Translations under genes and position numbers: made by a program
The notes under the pieces: model-generated
Databases searched by the model: none
What the model was told of the DNA's origin: nothing
Seen by the model: only the letters and a program-made list of their open reading frames with translations
In this document: piece after piece, positions 47,546 to 55,622 of the stretch
How positions within the stretch are numbered: the stretch's first letter is position 1
How the letters are laid out: every line of letters starts with the position of its first letter
NCBI RefSeq assembly: GCF_003260015.1
Contig: NZ_QCXS01000002.1
Span: 2,874,816 to 2,938,815, forward strand
Direction of reading: 5' to 3'
DNA length: 64,000 bases
Origin: Nakamurella deserti
GTDB taxonomy: Bacteria > Actinomycetota > Actinomycetes > Mycobacteriales > Nakamurellaceae

Positions 47546-49027
47546 TTACTCGGCCGGCCAGGCGTTGTCGATGTTGGCGAGCGTGGTCGCGTCGTCCTGA
47601 CCGGTGATCCACGCGGTGAACTGCTTCCACTCGGCGTCGGCGCCGACGGCGGCCGGCATCAGGTCGGAGGCGTCGAAGCGGAAGGTGGCCTCCGGGTCCT
47701 GCAGCGTCTCCAGGGCCTCCTGCTGCACGACGACCGGCACGTTGACCGGGTCGAGACCGCGGTTGGCCGAGATGTAGTTACCGGCCTTGGCCCGGGTGTT
47801 CGCGTACTCCGGGGTGGTCAGGTAGTACATGAGGGCGTTGACCTCGTCGCGGTCGGCGAAGGCCGCCGTGAAGGTGCCACCGCCGAGCACGGTCTGCCCG
47901 AAATCCTCGCTGATCGGCGGGAAGTAGAAGGCGTTGACGTCGCCGTCCTCGCCGACCTTGACGCTCGCGTCGTAGTTGGAGCCGAAGTTGGCGGCCTGCC
48001 GGGTCAGCGTGCAGGTGCCGTCCAGGATCTTGGCCGACGGGGCGTTGAACTGGGTGGAGGCGATGGAGCTGACGTCACCGAAGCCGGCGTTGACCATCTC
48101 CGGGTTCTTCACGACCTGGCCCATCTGGGCGAGAGCGTCGGCGATCTGCGGATCCTGGAAGGTCACCTCGTGGCTGATCCACTGGTCGTAGACGTCCGGG
48201 CCCGCGGTACGCAGGACGTACTCCTCGAGCCAGTCGGTCAGCTGCCAGCCGGTGGCCTCGCCGGACTCGATGCCGATGCACCACGGCTTCTCACCGGCGG
48301 CGACGATCTTGGCCTGCAGGTCCTGCAGCTCCTGCCAGTTGGTCGGCACGGTGTAGCCCTTGGCCTCGAAGGTCTTGGGCGAGTACCAGACCAGCGACTT
48401 GAAGTCGGCGTTGTTGGGAATCCCCAGGAACTGGTCGTTGATGGTGCCGTAGTTCGTCCAGTCCTCGGGGAAGTACTTCTTCGCGTTCTCGGCGACCTCG
48501 GGCTTGAGCTCGAGCATGGCGCCGGAGGACTCCTGCACCTGCCGCATCAGACCGGGCTGCGGGAAGACGGCGACGTCCGGCGGGTTGCCCGACGAGACGC
48601 GGACGCCGATCTGGGCCTCGAACTCCTTGGAGCCCTCGTAGTTCACGGTGGCGCCGGTGCACTCGGTGAACGACTTGAACGTCTCGATGTAGGGGGTGTC
48701 CTCGGGCGCGGTGATGACCGTGTAGAGGTTCACCGTCTTGCCGTCGGTGTCGGGGTACAGACCCTTGACGGTGTTGCACCAGTCGGACTCGGCACCGACG
48801 TCACCGCCGCCGCCGCTGCCGGTCTCGGTCGCCTCGGTGCTGCCGCCCTCGCTGGTGGCACCGCCCGACGTGGCCGGCGCCGAGGTCGAGCTCGTCGCCG
48901 ACGACGTCGACGTGCCGGCGTTGGTGGTGGTCGTGGGTGAATCGCCACCGCAGGCCGCCAGGAACAGCGACAAGGCGCTGATGCCCGCGACCGCGGTGAT
49001 GGACTTACGTGCAGATGTACGTGACAC
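47546..49027 (-). CDS. Alpha-glucoside ABC transporter, substrate-binding lipoprotein
   Basis: A 493-residue extracellular solute-binding protein (family 1). The lipobox LAAC follows a hydrophobic signal (residues about 10-25). A Ser/Thr/Gly linker of about 50 residues leads into the mature domain. The segments KTVNLYTVITAPED, PDVAVFPQPGLMRQ and WTNYGTINDQFLGIPNN match AglE/AlgK-like alpha-glucoside binding proteins. The GTG at 49027 has GGGAGG about 10 bases upstream. It is the first gene of the operon with two permeases, a LacI regulator and an alpha-glucosidase. Confidence 0.93.
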   Translation of the reverse strand: MSRTSARKSITAVAGISALSLFLAACGGDSPTTTTNAGTSTSSATSSTSAPATSGGATSEGGSTEATETGSGGGGDVGAESDWCNTVKGLYPDTDGKTVNLYTVITAPEDTPYIETFKSFTECTGATVNYEGSKEFEAQIGVRVSSGNPPDVAVFPQPGLMRQVQESSGAMLELKPEVAENAKKYFPEDWTNYGTINDQFLGIPNNADFKSLVWYSPKTFEAKGYTVPTNWQELQDLQAKIVAAGEKPWCIGIESGEATGWQLTDWLEEYVLRTAGPDVYDQWISHEVTFQDPQIADALAQMGQVVKNPEMVNAGFGDVSSIASTQFNAPSAKILDGTCTLTRQAANFGSNYDASVKVGEDGDVNAFYFPPISEDFGQTVLGGGTFTAAFADRDEVNALMYYLTTPEYANTRAKAGNYISANRGLDPVNVPVVVQQEALETLQDPEATFRFDASDLMPAAVGADAEWKQFTAWITGQDDATTLANIDNAWPAE

Positions 49028-49055
49028 CCGGCAGCCTCCCGGTCTCTCGGTCCCA

Positions 49056-49071
49056 TGTGAGGGGCCTCACA
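49056..49071. promoter_or_regulatory. CRP/GlxR-type box upstream of the alpha-glucoside operon
   Basis: TGTGAGGGGCCTCACA fits the TGTGA-N6-TCACA consensus of CRP/GlxR regulators exactly. It lies 29-44 bases upstream of the binding-protein start codon. This suggests cAMP-dependent control on top of LacI repression. Confidence 0.65.
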
Positions 49072-49091
49072 ACGATGTGAACCTCATGTAT

Positions 49092-49120
49092 GAAAGCGCT
49101 TGCGAAGACCGTTTGCAAGC
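49092..49120. promoter_or_regulatory. LacI-type operator candidate(s) of the alpha-glucoside operon
   Basis: GAAAGCGCTTGC at 49092-49103 has the AAGCGCTT core (49094-49101) typical of LacI/GalR operators. It is followed by a TTGCAA-centred half element. GCTTGC (49098-49103) and GCAAGC (49115-49120) also form an inverted repeat with an 11-base spacer. The likely ligand is the LacI protein encoded in the operon. Confidence 0.65.
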
Positions 49121-49174
49121 CCGGAGTGCCCGGACACGGATAACGATCCCGTAACCGGATCGGTCGCGTGCCGA

Positions 49175-49188
49175 TGTGAGCGCTCACA
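49175..49188. promoter_or_regulatory. Perfect lac-operator-like palindrome
   Basis: TGTGAGCGCTCACA is a perfect 14-bp palindrome, identical to the centre of the symmetric E. coli lac operator. It lies in the 309-base gap between the leftward alpha-glucoside operon and rightward pdxY, about 150 bases from either start. The rest of the gap holds no gene. It may be a distal operator for DNA looping, or serve another LacI/GntR-type protein. Confidence 0.6.
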
Positions 49189-49336
49189 CGGCGGACGGAC
49201 GATCGTCCCCCGATGGGTGGATTGCCAACTCGGATTAGCAGCGACGTCATGGGTCCGTCGCTGGGCCGGGCGGGTGACCGGGGTGCCCGTCGGAGCACGG
49301 TCCTCGGACGAACACCGGAGCCTCTAGGGTGGGCCC

Positions 49337-50269
49337 ATGCGGATCCTGTCGATCCAGTCCTCCGTCGCCTACGGCTACGTCGGCAACAGCGCCGCCACGT
49401 TCCCACTGCAGCGTCTCGGCCACGAGGTCTGGCCCGTGCTCACGGTGCACTTCTCCAACCACACGGGCTACGGGAGCTGGCGCGGCGCCGTCCTCGATCC
49501 GGCCGTCGTGGGTGAGGTCGTCGAGGGCATCGCCGATCGAGGCGTGCTGGACACCGCCGACGCCGTGCTCACCGGCTACCAGGGCTCCCCCGGCGTCAGC
49601 GAAGTGGTCCTGTCCGCGGTCGCGCGGGTGCGGGCGCTGAACCCGGCGGCGGTCTACTGCTGCGACCCCGTGATGGGTGACGTGGGACGGGGCTTCTTCG
49701 TCGCTCCCGGCATCCCGGAGCTCATCCGCGACCGGGTCGTCCCGACGGCGGACATCGTCACTCCCAACGCGTTCGAGCTGGCCTTCCTCGCGGGCGTGCC
49801 GGGCACCGGCGACCGCACCGGCGGCGGCTTCGACGCCGCGGCCGGTACCGCCCCGGTGTTCGACCCGGCGGGCTACGACCCGCCTCCCTTCGACAGCGCC
49901 GTCGCGGTGGTCGCCGCCGCGGAGACGGTGCGGGCCCGTGGACCGCGCACCGTCCTGGTCACGTCGGTCGAGTACCCGGAGCTGGCCGGCCGGATCGGGA
50001 TGATCGCCGTCGGCGCGGAGGGCGCCTTCGAGGTCAGCACCCCCCGGCTGCCGCTGTCGGTGAACGGCGCCGGCGACGTCACCGCCGCTCTCTTCCTGGC
50101 CCACCTGAGCACCGTCGGCATCGAAGCGGCGCTGGCGCGCACGGCGTCCACCGTCTACGCGATCCTGGCCGAGACCGACCGCGTGGGGGCCCGCGAGATC
50201 CGGTTGGTCGACGCCCAGCAGTCGATCGCCGAACCCGCCTGCGAGTTCGAGGTCCGCCGGATCGGCTGA
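49337..50269 (+). CDS. pdxY: Pyridoxal kinase
   Basis: A 310-residue ribokinase-like enzyme that phosphorylates pyridoxal in the vitamin B6 salvage route. Motifs: [16 protein letters not shown] at the N-terminus, [30 protein letters not shown] and the catalytic [12 protein letters not shown] loop near the C-terminus. The length exceeds E. coli PdxY by about 20 residues, due to an insert ([16 protein letters not shown]). The last codons and stop are the first unit of a 29-bp tandem repeat, which is odd. Confidence 0.92.
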   Translation: MRILSIQSSVAYGYVGNSAATFPLQRLGHEVWPVLTVHFSNHTGYGSWRGAVLDPAVVGEVVEGIADRGVLDTADAVLTGYQGSPGVSEVVLSAVARVRALNPAAVYCCDPVMGDVGRGFFVAPGIPELIRDRVVPTADIVTPNAFELAFLAGVPGTGDRTGGGFDAAAGTAPVFDPAGYDPPPFDSAVAVVAAAETVRARGPRTVLVTSVEYPELAGRIGMIAVGAEGAFEVSTPRLPLSVNGAGDVTAALFLAHLSTVGIEAALARTASTVYAILAETDRVGAREIRLVDAQQSIAEPACEFEVRRIG

Positions 50270-50360
50270 GCGAGTTCGAGGTCCGCCGGATCGGCTGAGC
50301 GAGTTCGAGGTCCGCCGGATCGGCTGAGCGGCGCTTCGACGTCCGCCGGATCGGCTGAGC
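50243..50360 (+). repeat. 29-bp tandem repeat containing the pdxY stop codon
   Basis: Four units of about 29 bases start at 50243, 50272, 50301 and 50332. The first three are exact, while the last is divergent at its start and shifted by two bases. Each exact unit would encode EFEVRRIG followed by TGA in its own frame, so the 3' end of pdxY with its stop has been copied in tandem. There are no spacers, so this is not a CRISPR. The remaining gap to 50490 shows a 7-bp stem with an 8-base loop at 50458-50479 that could end transcription. Confidence 0.92.
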
Positions 50361-50489
50361 CGCGCGCTGAGCGCATCGGACCGCGGACCGTCGACGCCGT
50401 CGACCGACGCACCCGCGGCCCGTCTCCGTGCGATCCGAAGGGGGTGTGCCTGGACGTCCGGGCCCCGGGGCCGGCCCGGCACGCACCGG

Positions 50490-51116
50490 TCAGCGCAGCG
50501 CGTACACGACCTGCACGCTGACGACCGAGGTGGTGTCGCCGGCGCCGACGGGCATGCTGGCCGCCTTCGACAGGTAGGCGGCCTCCGGGATGTGGGTCGG
50601 TCCCCCGCCGTGCAGCGACTCGCTCACCGACAGCACCTGACCCAGTCGGCGGTCCGCCAACTGCGCGTACTGCTCGGCCTTCCCTCGCGCGTCGGCCATC
50701 GCCTGCTCCCTGGCCTGCCTCAGGTGGTCCGTCGGGTCGGAGGTGGAGAACGAGATGCCGTCGAAGCGGACACCCTCGATGCCGGTGGTGGCGAGGTCGC
50801 CCAGCAGCCGCGACACCCCGTCCAACCCCTGCAGGGTGGCGATGAGCCGTTGGCCGGAGGTGTAGCCGAGCACGACCTCCCGGTTGTCCTGGTAGCTCAT
50901 CCGGGGTCCGAGCCGCAGGTCGGCGGTCCGGACGTGCCGTGAGTCCACCCCGGCGTCGGCGAGCACCCCGAGGACGGTGGCGACCGAGGCGGCCGCCGCC
51001 TGGAACGCCGGACCGGGCTCGGGACGGTTCACCTCGACACCGATGCTCAGCTCGACGCGGTCGACCGGCGTCCGCACGCTGCCGTGGCCGATGACGGTGA
51101 TGCCGTGGCTGTCCAT
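50490..51116 (-). CDS. SIMPL domain protein (DUF541)
   Basis: A 208-residue protein of the SIMPL/DUF541 family. The markers are ITVIGHGSVRTPVDRVELSIGVE at the N-terminus, LGYTSGQRL and the ADARGKAEQYAQLADRRLGQVLSVSE segment. No signal peptide is seen, so this member is probably cytosolic, unlike many exported ones. Family function is poorly known (oxidative stress and signalling have been suggested). It is a single gene, convergent with pdxY. Confidence 0.85.
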   Translation of the reverse strand: MDSHGITVIGHGSVRTPVDRVELSIGVEVNRPEPGPAFQAAAASVATVLGVLADAGVDSRHVRTADLRLGPRMSYQDNREVVLGYTSGQRLIATLQGLDGVSRLLGDLATTGIEGVRFDGISFSTSDPTDHLRQAREQAMADARGKAEQYAQLADRRLGQVLSVSESLHGGGPTHIPEAAYLSKAASMPVGAGDTTSVVSVQVVYALR

Positions 51117-51405
51117 CCTCCGAGGTTAGGTGCCGTCCGCGGCACACCGCCGGCCGCACCGCGCCCGGGTCGGGGACGTACCCGGCCGGGACGGCTGCGG
51201 GGCCCACCGGCGGCGGCCGGCCGGCCGGCCGGGGTGACGCAACCGTCCGGTCGTCATCATCACGCCCTGACGACGCACACCACAGGGCCACCACCGGTCC
51301 GGGTGCCGGGCGGGATGGGAGAATTGCAGGAGCGCGGCCGACTCCGGCCCTCGCCCGCACGACGTCCGTTCGACGTCGGAGCTCTCCGACGGATCGGACC
51401 CCTCC

Positions 51406-52284
51406 TTGTTCCAGCACGACACCACGGTCGGCGCCGGTTCGGCGTCGCGCACCGTCACCGCCGCCGGGACCACGTCCTCGCGCAGCCACTCCGGTCCGAC
51501 CGGGACCCGCAGCTACGGGCTGTACGTCCCCGCCGCTCTCGACGGGCCGGCTCCGCTGCTGGTGATGCTGCACGGCGGCACGCAGAACGCCGCCGACTTC
51601 GCCGTGGGCACCGGGATGAACCGGCTCGCCGACCTGCACGGCTTCGTCGTCGCCTACCCGGAGCAGTCGCGGTCGGCCAATGCGGCGGGCTACTGGAACT
51701 GGTTCCAGCCGGAGGACCAGCGGCGCGACAGCGGGGAACCCGCCGTGATCGCGGGCATCGTCGGCGACATCGCAGCGGCCCACGAGATCGACCCGGCACG
51801 GATCTTCGTCGCCGGGCTGTCGGCCGGCGCGGCGATGGCCGAGGTGATGGCCGCGACCTATCCGGAGCTGTTCGCGAAGGTCGGGGTGCACTCGGGGCTG
51901 CCCTACGCGAGCGCGTCCGACGTGGGTTCGGCGTTCGGCCAGATGTCCTCGGGCGGCTTCAGCCCCGCCCCGCACCCGACCCCGGTGCTGGTCCTGCACG
52001 GGGACCGCGACTCGACCGTGGCGGCGGCCAACGCCGCCGCGGTGATCCGGGCCCGGTTGCTCGCCCATCCGCGGGCCGGCGCCCCCGAGGTGACCCGCAG
52101 CAGTGGTGGCGGGCGGTCGTACGTGCGGACCCGGCACGTCGTCGACGGCCGGACGGTCGCCGAGTCGATCATCGTCACCGGCGGCGGCCACGCGTGGTTC
52201 GGTGGTGACCCACGGGGGTCCTACACCGATGCGAGCGGTCCGGACGCCTCGGCCGAACTGGTCCGCTTCTTCCTCCACGACTGA
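51406..52284 (+). CDS. PHB depolymerase-family esterase
   Basis: A 292-residue alpha/beta hydrolase of the PHB depolymerase/LpqC group. LLVMLHGGTQNAADFA, nucleophile elbow GLSAGAAM, Asp in LHGDRDSTV and His in GGGHAWFGG make a full triad. It likely hydrolyses short polyester or feruloyl-type esters. The only in-frame start found is a TTG at 51406 without a clear ribosome site, and no signal peptide is visible, so the N-terminus is uncertain. Its position beside phaB and phaC supports a role in PHA turnover. The 289-base gap upstream holds a (GGCC)n run near 51215-51232 and no gene. Confidence 0.82.
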   Translation: MFQHDTTVGAGSASRTVTAAGTTSSRSHSGPTGTRSYGLYVPAALDGPAPLLVMLHGGTQNAADFAVGTGMNRLADLHGFVVAYPEQSRSANAAGYWNWFQPEDQRRDSGEPAVIAGIVGDIAAAHEIDPARIFVAGLSAGAAMAEVMAATYPELFAKVGVHSGLPYASASDVGSAFGQMSSGGFSPAPHPTPVLVLHGDRDSTVAAANAAAVIRARLLAHPRAGAPEVTRSSGGGRSYVRTRHVVDGRTVAESIIVTGGGHAWFGGDPRGSYTDASGPDASAELVRFFLHD

Positions 52285-52300
52285 CGCCCGATCGTGACAG

Positions 52301-52331
52301 AGGGCCCCGGGGAACGATTCCCCGGGGCCCT
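52301..52331. terminator. 14-bp perfect hairpin between convergent PHA genes
   Basis: AGGGCCCCGGGGAA (52301-52314), a CGA loop, then TTCCCCGGGGCCCT (52318-52331) form a perfect 14-bp stem. It lies between the esterase stop (+) and the PhaB-like stop (-) and serves as a bidirectional terminator. Confidence 0.9.
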
Positions 52332-52350
52332 GTCCGTGGCAGACCCGGTG

Positions 52351-53097
52351 TTACAGAGCCATCCCGCCGTTCACATCCAACAGATGCCCCGTCACGAACG
52401 ACGCATCATCACTGCACAAGAACGCCACCGCACCCGCGATATCCCCCGGCTGACCCGCCCGACCCAACGGATTCGCCGTCATCACCGCCTGCGCCGCCTC
52501 CGGCATCGCCGCCGTCATCGGCGTCTCGATGAACCCCGGCCGAACACCGTTGACCGTCGTGTCGAACCGCGCCAACTCCAACGCCCCCGACCGCACCAGA
52601 CCCACCACACCCGCCTTCGCCGCGATGTAGTTCATCTGACCCAGATTCCCCGCCTTCGCCACCACCGACGACACCAACACCACCCGGCCCGGCACCCCCG
52701 GCGTCCGCAACCACGGCGCCGCCGCCCGCAACCCGTTGAACACCCCCGTCAGATTCACCGAGATCACCCGATCCCAGTCATCCTCACTCAACTTGTGGAA
52801 CATCCCGTCCCGGGTGATCCCCGCATTACCGATATAGGTGTCCAGACCCCCCATCGCCTCCGCCGCCGCCGCGAACACCTCACCCACCTGCTCACGATCA
52901 GTCACATCACACCCGAACCCGAACACCTCACCCCCGGTCTCGGCTGCGATTCGCTCCGCCGTCTCCTTCGCCCCGACATCGTTGACATCCAGGATCGACA
53001 CCACCAGACCCTCCGACGACAACCGACGCGCGATCGACGCACCGATCCCCTGCGCACCACCGGTCACCACAACCCTGGACACACTGAACGCACTCAC
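52351..53097 (-). CDS. phaB: 3-oxoacyl/acetoacetyl-CoA reductase (PhaB/FabG-like SDR)
   Basis: A 248-residue classical SDR: VVTGGAQGIGASIAR (cofactor loop), GNAGITRDGMFHKL, catalytic Ser in LVSSVVAKAGN, YIAAK and a C-terminal FVTGHLLDVNGGMAL. With the PHA synthase just upstream it most likely reduces acetoacetyl-CoA to 3-hydroxybutyryl-CoA. GTG 53097 has AGAGGAG 7 bases upstream. Its codon use is unlike the rest of the window: GCG, GTG, GGT, GAT, TTG and CAT in place of GCC, GTC, GGC, GAC, CTG and CAC. The stop is TAA, rare here. This points to recent transfer or special translational selection. Confidence 0.88.
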   Translation of the reverse strand: MSAFSVSRVVVTGGAQGIGASIARRLSSEGLVVSILDVNDVGAKETAERIAAETGGEVFGFGCDVTDREQVGEVFAAAAEAMGGLDTYIGNAGITRDGMFHKLSEDDWDRVISVNLTGVFNGLRAAAPWLRTPGVPGRVVLVSSVVAKAGNLGQMNYIAAKAGVVGLVRSGALELARFDTTVNGVRPGFIETPMTAAMPEAAQAVMTANPLGRAGQPGDIAGAVAFLCSDDASFVTGHLLDVNGGMAL

Positions 53098-53207
53098 GAC
53101 GGAACTCCTCTGGTCAACGGGACAGACACGGGCGCCGATCGGCCCCGGATACAGCTCCGGCGTGAGAGCGGCCGCGAGGCGGGCACTCTCACGCCGGGCT
53201 CGACGAT

Positions 53208-54983
53208 CTAGCCGAGGACATAGGTGCCGGGCGCGTCGCCCAGCACCGGGTGCTCGTCGTTGCCCAGCGGCGGCGGCGGCACCTGCCCGCCGGCGCGGGC
53301 GCCGATCCAGTCGGCCCAGTCCAGCCACCAGGTGGTCGGGACGAGCGTGGCCTCGGCGCGCCACTCGGCCGCCGACTCCGGCAGCTCGCGCTGCTCACTG
53401 CGCGCCTCCTCGGCGAGCACCCAGTGCTTGGACTTCGGGTTCGGCGGGTTGACGATGCCGGCGATGTGGCCGGCGTTGGACAGCACGAACCGCACGTTCC
53501 CCGCGGTCAGGCGGGCCCCCGCGTAGGAGCTCTGCCACGGCGCGATGTGGTCCTGCTCGGCAGCCAGGAAGTACAGGTCCTGCTCGACCTTGCTGATGTC
53601 GAGCTGCTGGCCGGCCAGCGTCATGGTGCCCTGGGCGAGCCGGTTGTCGAGGTAGCAGCTGCGCAGGTAGAACGAGTGCATCGCGGCCGGCATCCGGGTG
53701 GAATCGGCGTTCCAGGTGAGGATGTCGAACGCCGGCGGGTCCTGACCGAGCATCCAGTTCGACACGACGTAGTTCCAGATCAGGTCGTTGGCCCGCAGCG
53801 CGTCGAACGTCTTGCGCATGCTGTCGGCCGACAGGAAGCCGGTCTTGCGCATCGACTTCTCCAGCTTGGTCACCGACGCCTCGTCGGTGAACACACCCAG
53901 CGCACCGGGGTTGGAGAAGTCGATGAGGGTGTTCAGGAAGGTCGCCGCGTTGATGCGGTCGTCGCCCTGCAGGTCGAGGTAGGCCAGCGTGGCCATGGTC
54001 AGGGTGCCGCCCAGGCAGAGTCCGAGCAGGTTGACCTTCTCCGCGCCGGTGATGTCGGTGACGACGTCCAGCGCCGCGCGCGGCCCGGAGATCAGGTAGT
54101 CGTCCATGTTGACGTCGCGCATGGATTCGTCGGGGTTGCGGTAGCTGATCAGGAACACGGTGTGGCCGTTGTTCACCGCGAACTCGACCAGACTGCGGCC
54201 CGGGGCGAGGTCCATCACGTAGTACTTATTGATCCACGGCGGGCTGAACAGCAGCGGGATCTCGTGCACGGTGTCGGTGGTCGGCGAGTACTGGATGAGC
54301 TCCATCAGGTCGTTGCGGAAGACGACCTTGCCGGGGGTGATGCCGAGGTTGCGGCCGATCTCGTGCACGCCGGTGGCCACCTGGCGCGGCTGGCCCTCGT
54401 TGTGGCGGATGTCGTCGACCATGTTCTGCAGGCCCTTGACCAGCGACTGCCCGTTGGTCTCGAGAGCGCGCTTGAGCACGGCCGGGTTGGTACCGGGGAA
54501 GTTGGTCGGCGCCATCGCGTCGAGCAGGCCCTGCACGATGAACCGGGCCTTCTCGCGTTCCTTGGCGTCGAGGTCGGCGGCGTCGAGGAGGTCGTGGGTG
54601 GCCTTCTGCCACAGCTCGAACTGCTCACGCAGCCAGAAGAAGCCGGCGTTGTCGGTCCAGGAGGCGTCGGCGAACCGCTTGTCCCGCGTCAGTGGGACGC
54701 CGTCGACCTTGGTGCCGAAGGCGCGGGCCGTGGCGGCGTAGGAGCTCTTCCACAGGCCCAGCGTCCAGTCGGTGGCGACCTTCATCGTCGCGGCCGGCAT
54801 CCCGGCGAGCGAGGCGGCGGCCTTGAACAGCACCGGGGCGGCGCTGATCGCGTCGGAATCACCCAGTGGTCCCTTGGCGATCCGGGCGGCGGCGGCATCG
54901 ATGATGTCGGCGCGCAGCCGGTCGGCGACCCGGGTGTCCAGCGGGTCCCACGACGGGGTGTCGCGCTTGTCGGCAGTCGTCAT
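53208..54983 (-). CDS. phaC: Class I poly(3-hydroxyalkanoate) synthase
   Basis: A 591-residue PHA polymerase. The lipase-like box GLCLGG holds the nucleophilic Cys, with Asp in EQDHIAPWQS and His in SNAGHIAGI completing the triad. The N-terminal region WTDNAGFFWLREQFELW and the length fit class I, which polymerises short-chain 3-hydroxyacyl-CoA without a PhaE/PhaR subunit. The stop is TAG. It is transcribed with the XRE regulator gene upstream (33-base gap) and followed by the PhaB-like reductase. Confidence 0.94.
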   Translation of the reverse strand: MTTADKRDTPSWDPLDTRVADRLRADIIDAAAARIAKGPLGDSDAISAAPVLFKAAASLAGMPAATMKVATDWTLGLWKSSYAATARAFGTKVDGVPLTRDKRFADASWTDNAGFFWLREQFELWQKATHDLLDAADLDAKEREKARFIVQGLLDAMAPTNFPGTNPAVLKRALETNGQSLVKGLQNMVDDIRHNEGQPRQVATGVHEIGRNLGITPGKVVFRNDLMELIQYSPTTDTVHEIPLLFSPPWINKYYVMDLAPGRSLVEFAVNNGHTVFLISYRNPDESMRDVNMDDYLISGPRAALDVVTDITGAEKVNLLGLCLGGTLTMATLAYLDLQGDDRINAATFLNTLIDFSNPGALGVFTDEASVTKLEKSMRKTGFLSADSMRKTFDALRANDLIWNYVVSNWMLGQDPPAFDILTWNADSTRMPAAMHSFYLRSCYLDNRLAQGTMTLAGQQLDISKVEQDLYFLAAEQDHIAPWQSSYAGARLTAGNVRFVLSNAGHIAGIVNPPNPKSKHWVLAEEARSEQRELPESAAEWRAEATLVPTTWWLDWADWIGARAGGQVPPPPLGNDEHPVLGDAPGTYVLG

Positions 54984-55016
54984 CGACGGCTCTCTTTCCT
55001 GCCCACGATGGAGCGT

Positions 55017-55409
55017 CTAGGTACGACGCTGGCGGCCCTTGGCCCGCCGGCGCTCGATGGTCACTTCGCGGAAAGCCTCGTACGTCTCCTGCAGCGCCCG
55101 GCGCTGCTGGGGTGTCAGGTCGGCGTCGGCCTGGATGGCGTCCAGGACCGCCGATCCGGCGGCACCGTCGACCCGTTCCGCGTCGTCCTCGTCGGTGGAC
55201 CGCAGGGTCTCCGCGGAGACCTGCAGCGAATCGGCGATGGCGTGCAGGACGTGCTCGGACGGCTCTCGCAGACCCCGCTCGATCTGCGAGAGGTACGGGT
55301 TGGAGATACCCGCCATGGCGGCGAGCTGACGCATCGGCAGCGACGCGAGTTCGCGCTGCCGACGGATGATCTCGCCCAGCGTCGACGACTCGGGCCAGGT
55401 GTTGCTCAT
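55017..55409 (-). CDS. XRE-family regulator of the PHA locus
   Basis: A 130-residue DNA-binding protein. The helix-turn-helix MRQLAAMAGISNPYLSQIERG (about residues 26-46) is of the Cro/CI type. The C-terminal half is charged and helical (PQQRRALQETYEAFREVTIERRRAKG), perhaps for dimerisation or granule sensing. It sits between the phasin-like gene and phaC on the same strand. A TAGGAT box ends 6 bases before the ATG, inside an inverted repeat (55418-55433). Leaderless, self-controlled transcription is therefore plausible. Confidence 0.86.
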   Translation of the reverse strand: MSNTWPESSTLGEIIRRQRELASLPMRQLAAMAGISNPYLSQIERGLREPSEHVLHAIADSLQVSAETLRSTDEDDAERVDGAAGSAVLDAIQADADLTPQQRRALQETYEAFREVTIERRRAKGRQRRT

Positions 55410-55417
55410 CCCGCCAT

Positions 55418-55433
55418 CCTACTCGGGGGTAGG
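55418..55433. promoter_or_regulatory. Inverted repeat overlapping the probable -10 of the XRE gene
   Basis: CCTAC-N6-GTAGG at 55418-55433 overlaps the minus-strand hexamer TAGGAT (55416-55421). Counting six to seven bases downstream from that -10 candidate puts the transcript start at the ATG (55409) itself. This fits a leaderless, autorepressed gene. The call rests on spacing only. Confidence 0.5.
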
Positions 55434-55622
55434 CGGCTGAATGGGGCAACGCCCACCCGAAGGCGTGGACCGCGGAGCGCCGGATCGCGCACCCGGCACA
55501 CCCCCGTGAACCCCGGAACCGCCCGGACGCGGCCGCTCCCGCAGGAACGACCGCGTCCGGGCGGTGTCACCGGTGCGCGGCCGTCAGGGCCGCGCACCGG
55601 AGGCCTCGGGCGAGGCCGGTGC

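Noticed and set aside
50243..50360. CRISPR array suspected from the 29-bp repeats
   Set aside because: The units are directly adjacent with no spacers, include the pdxY stop codon, and no cas genes are present.
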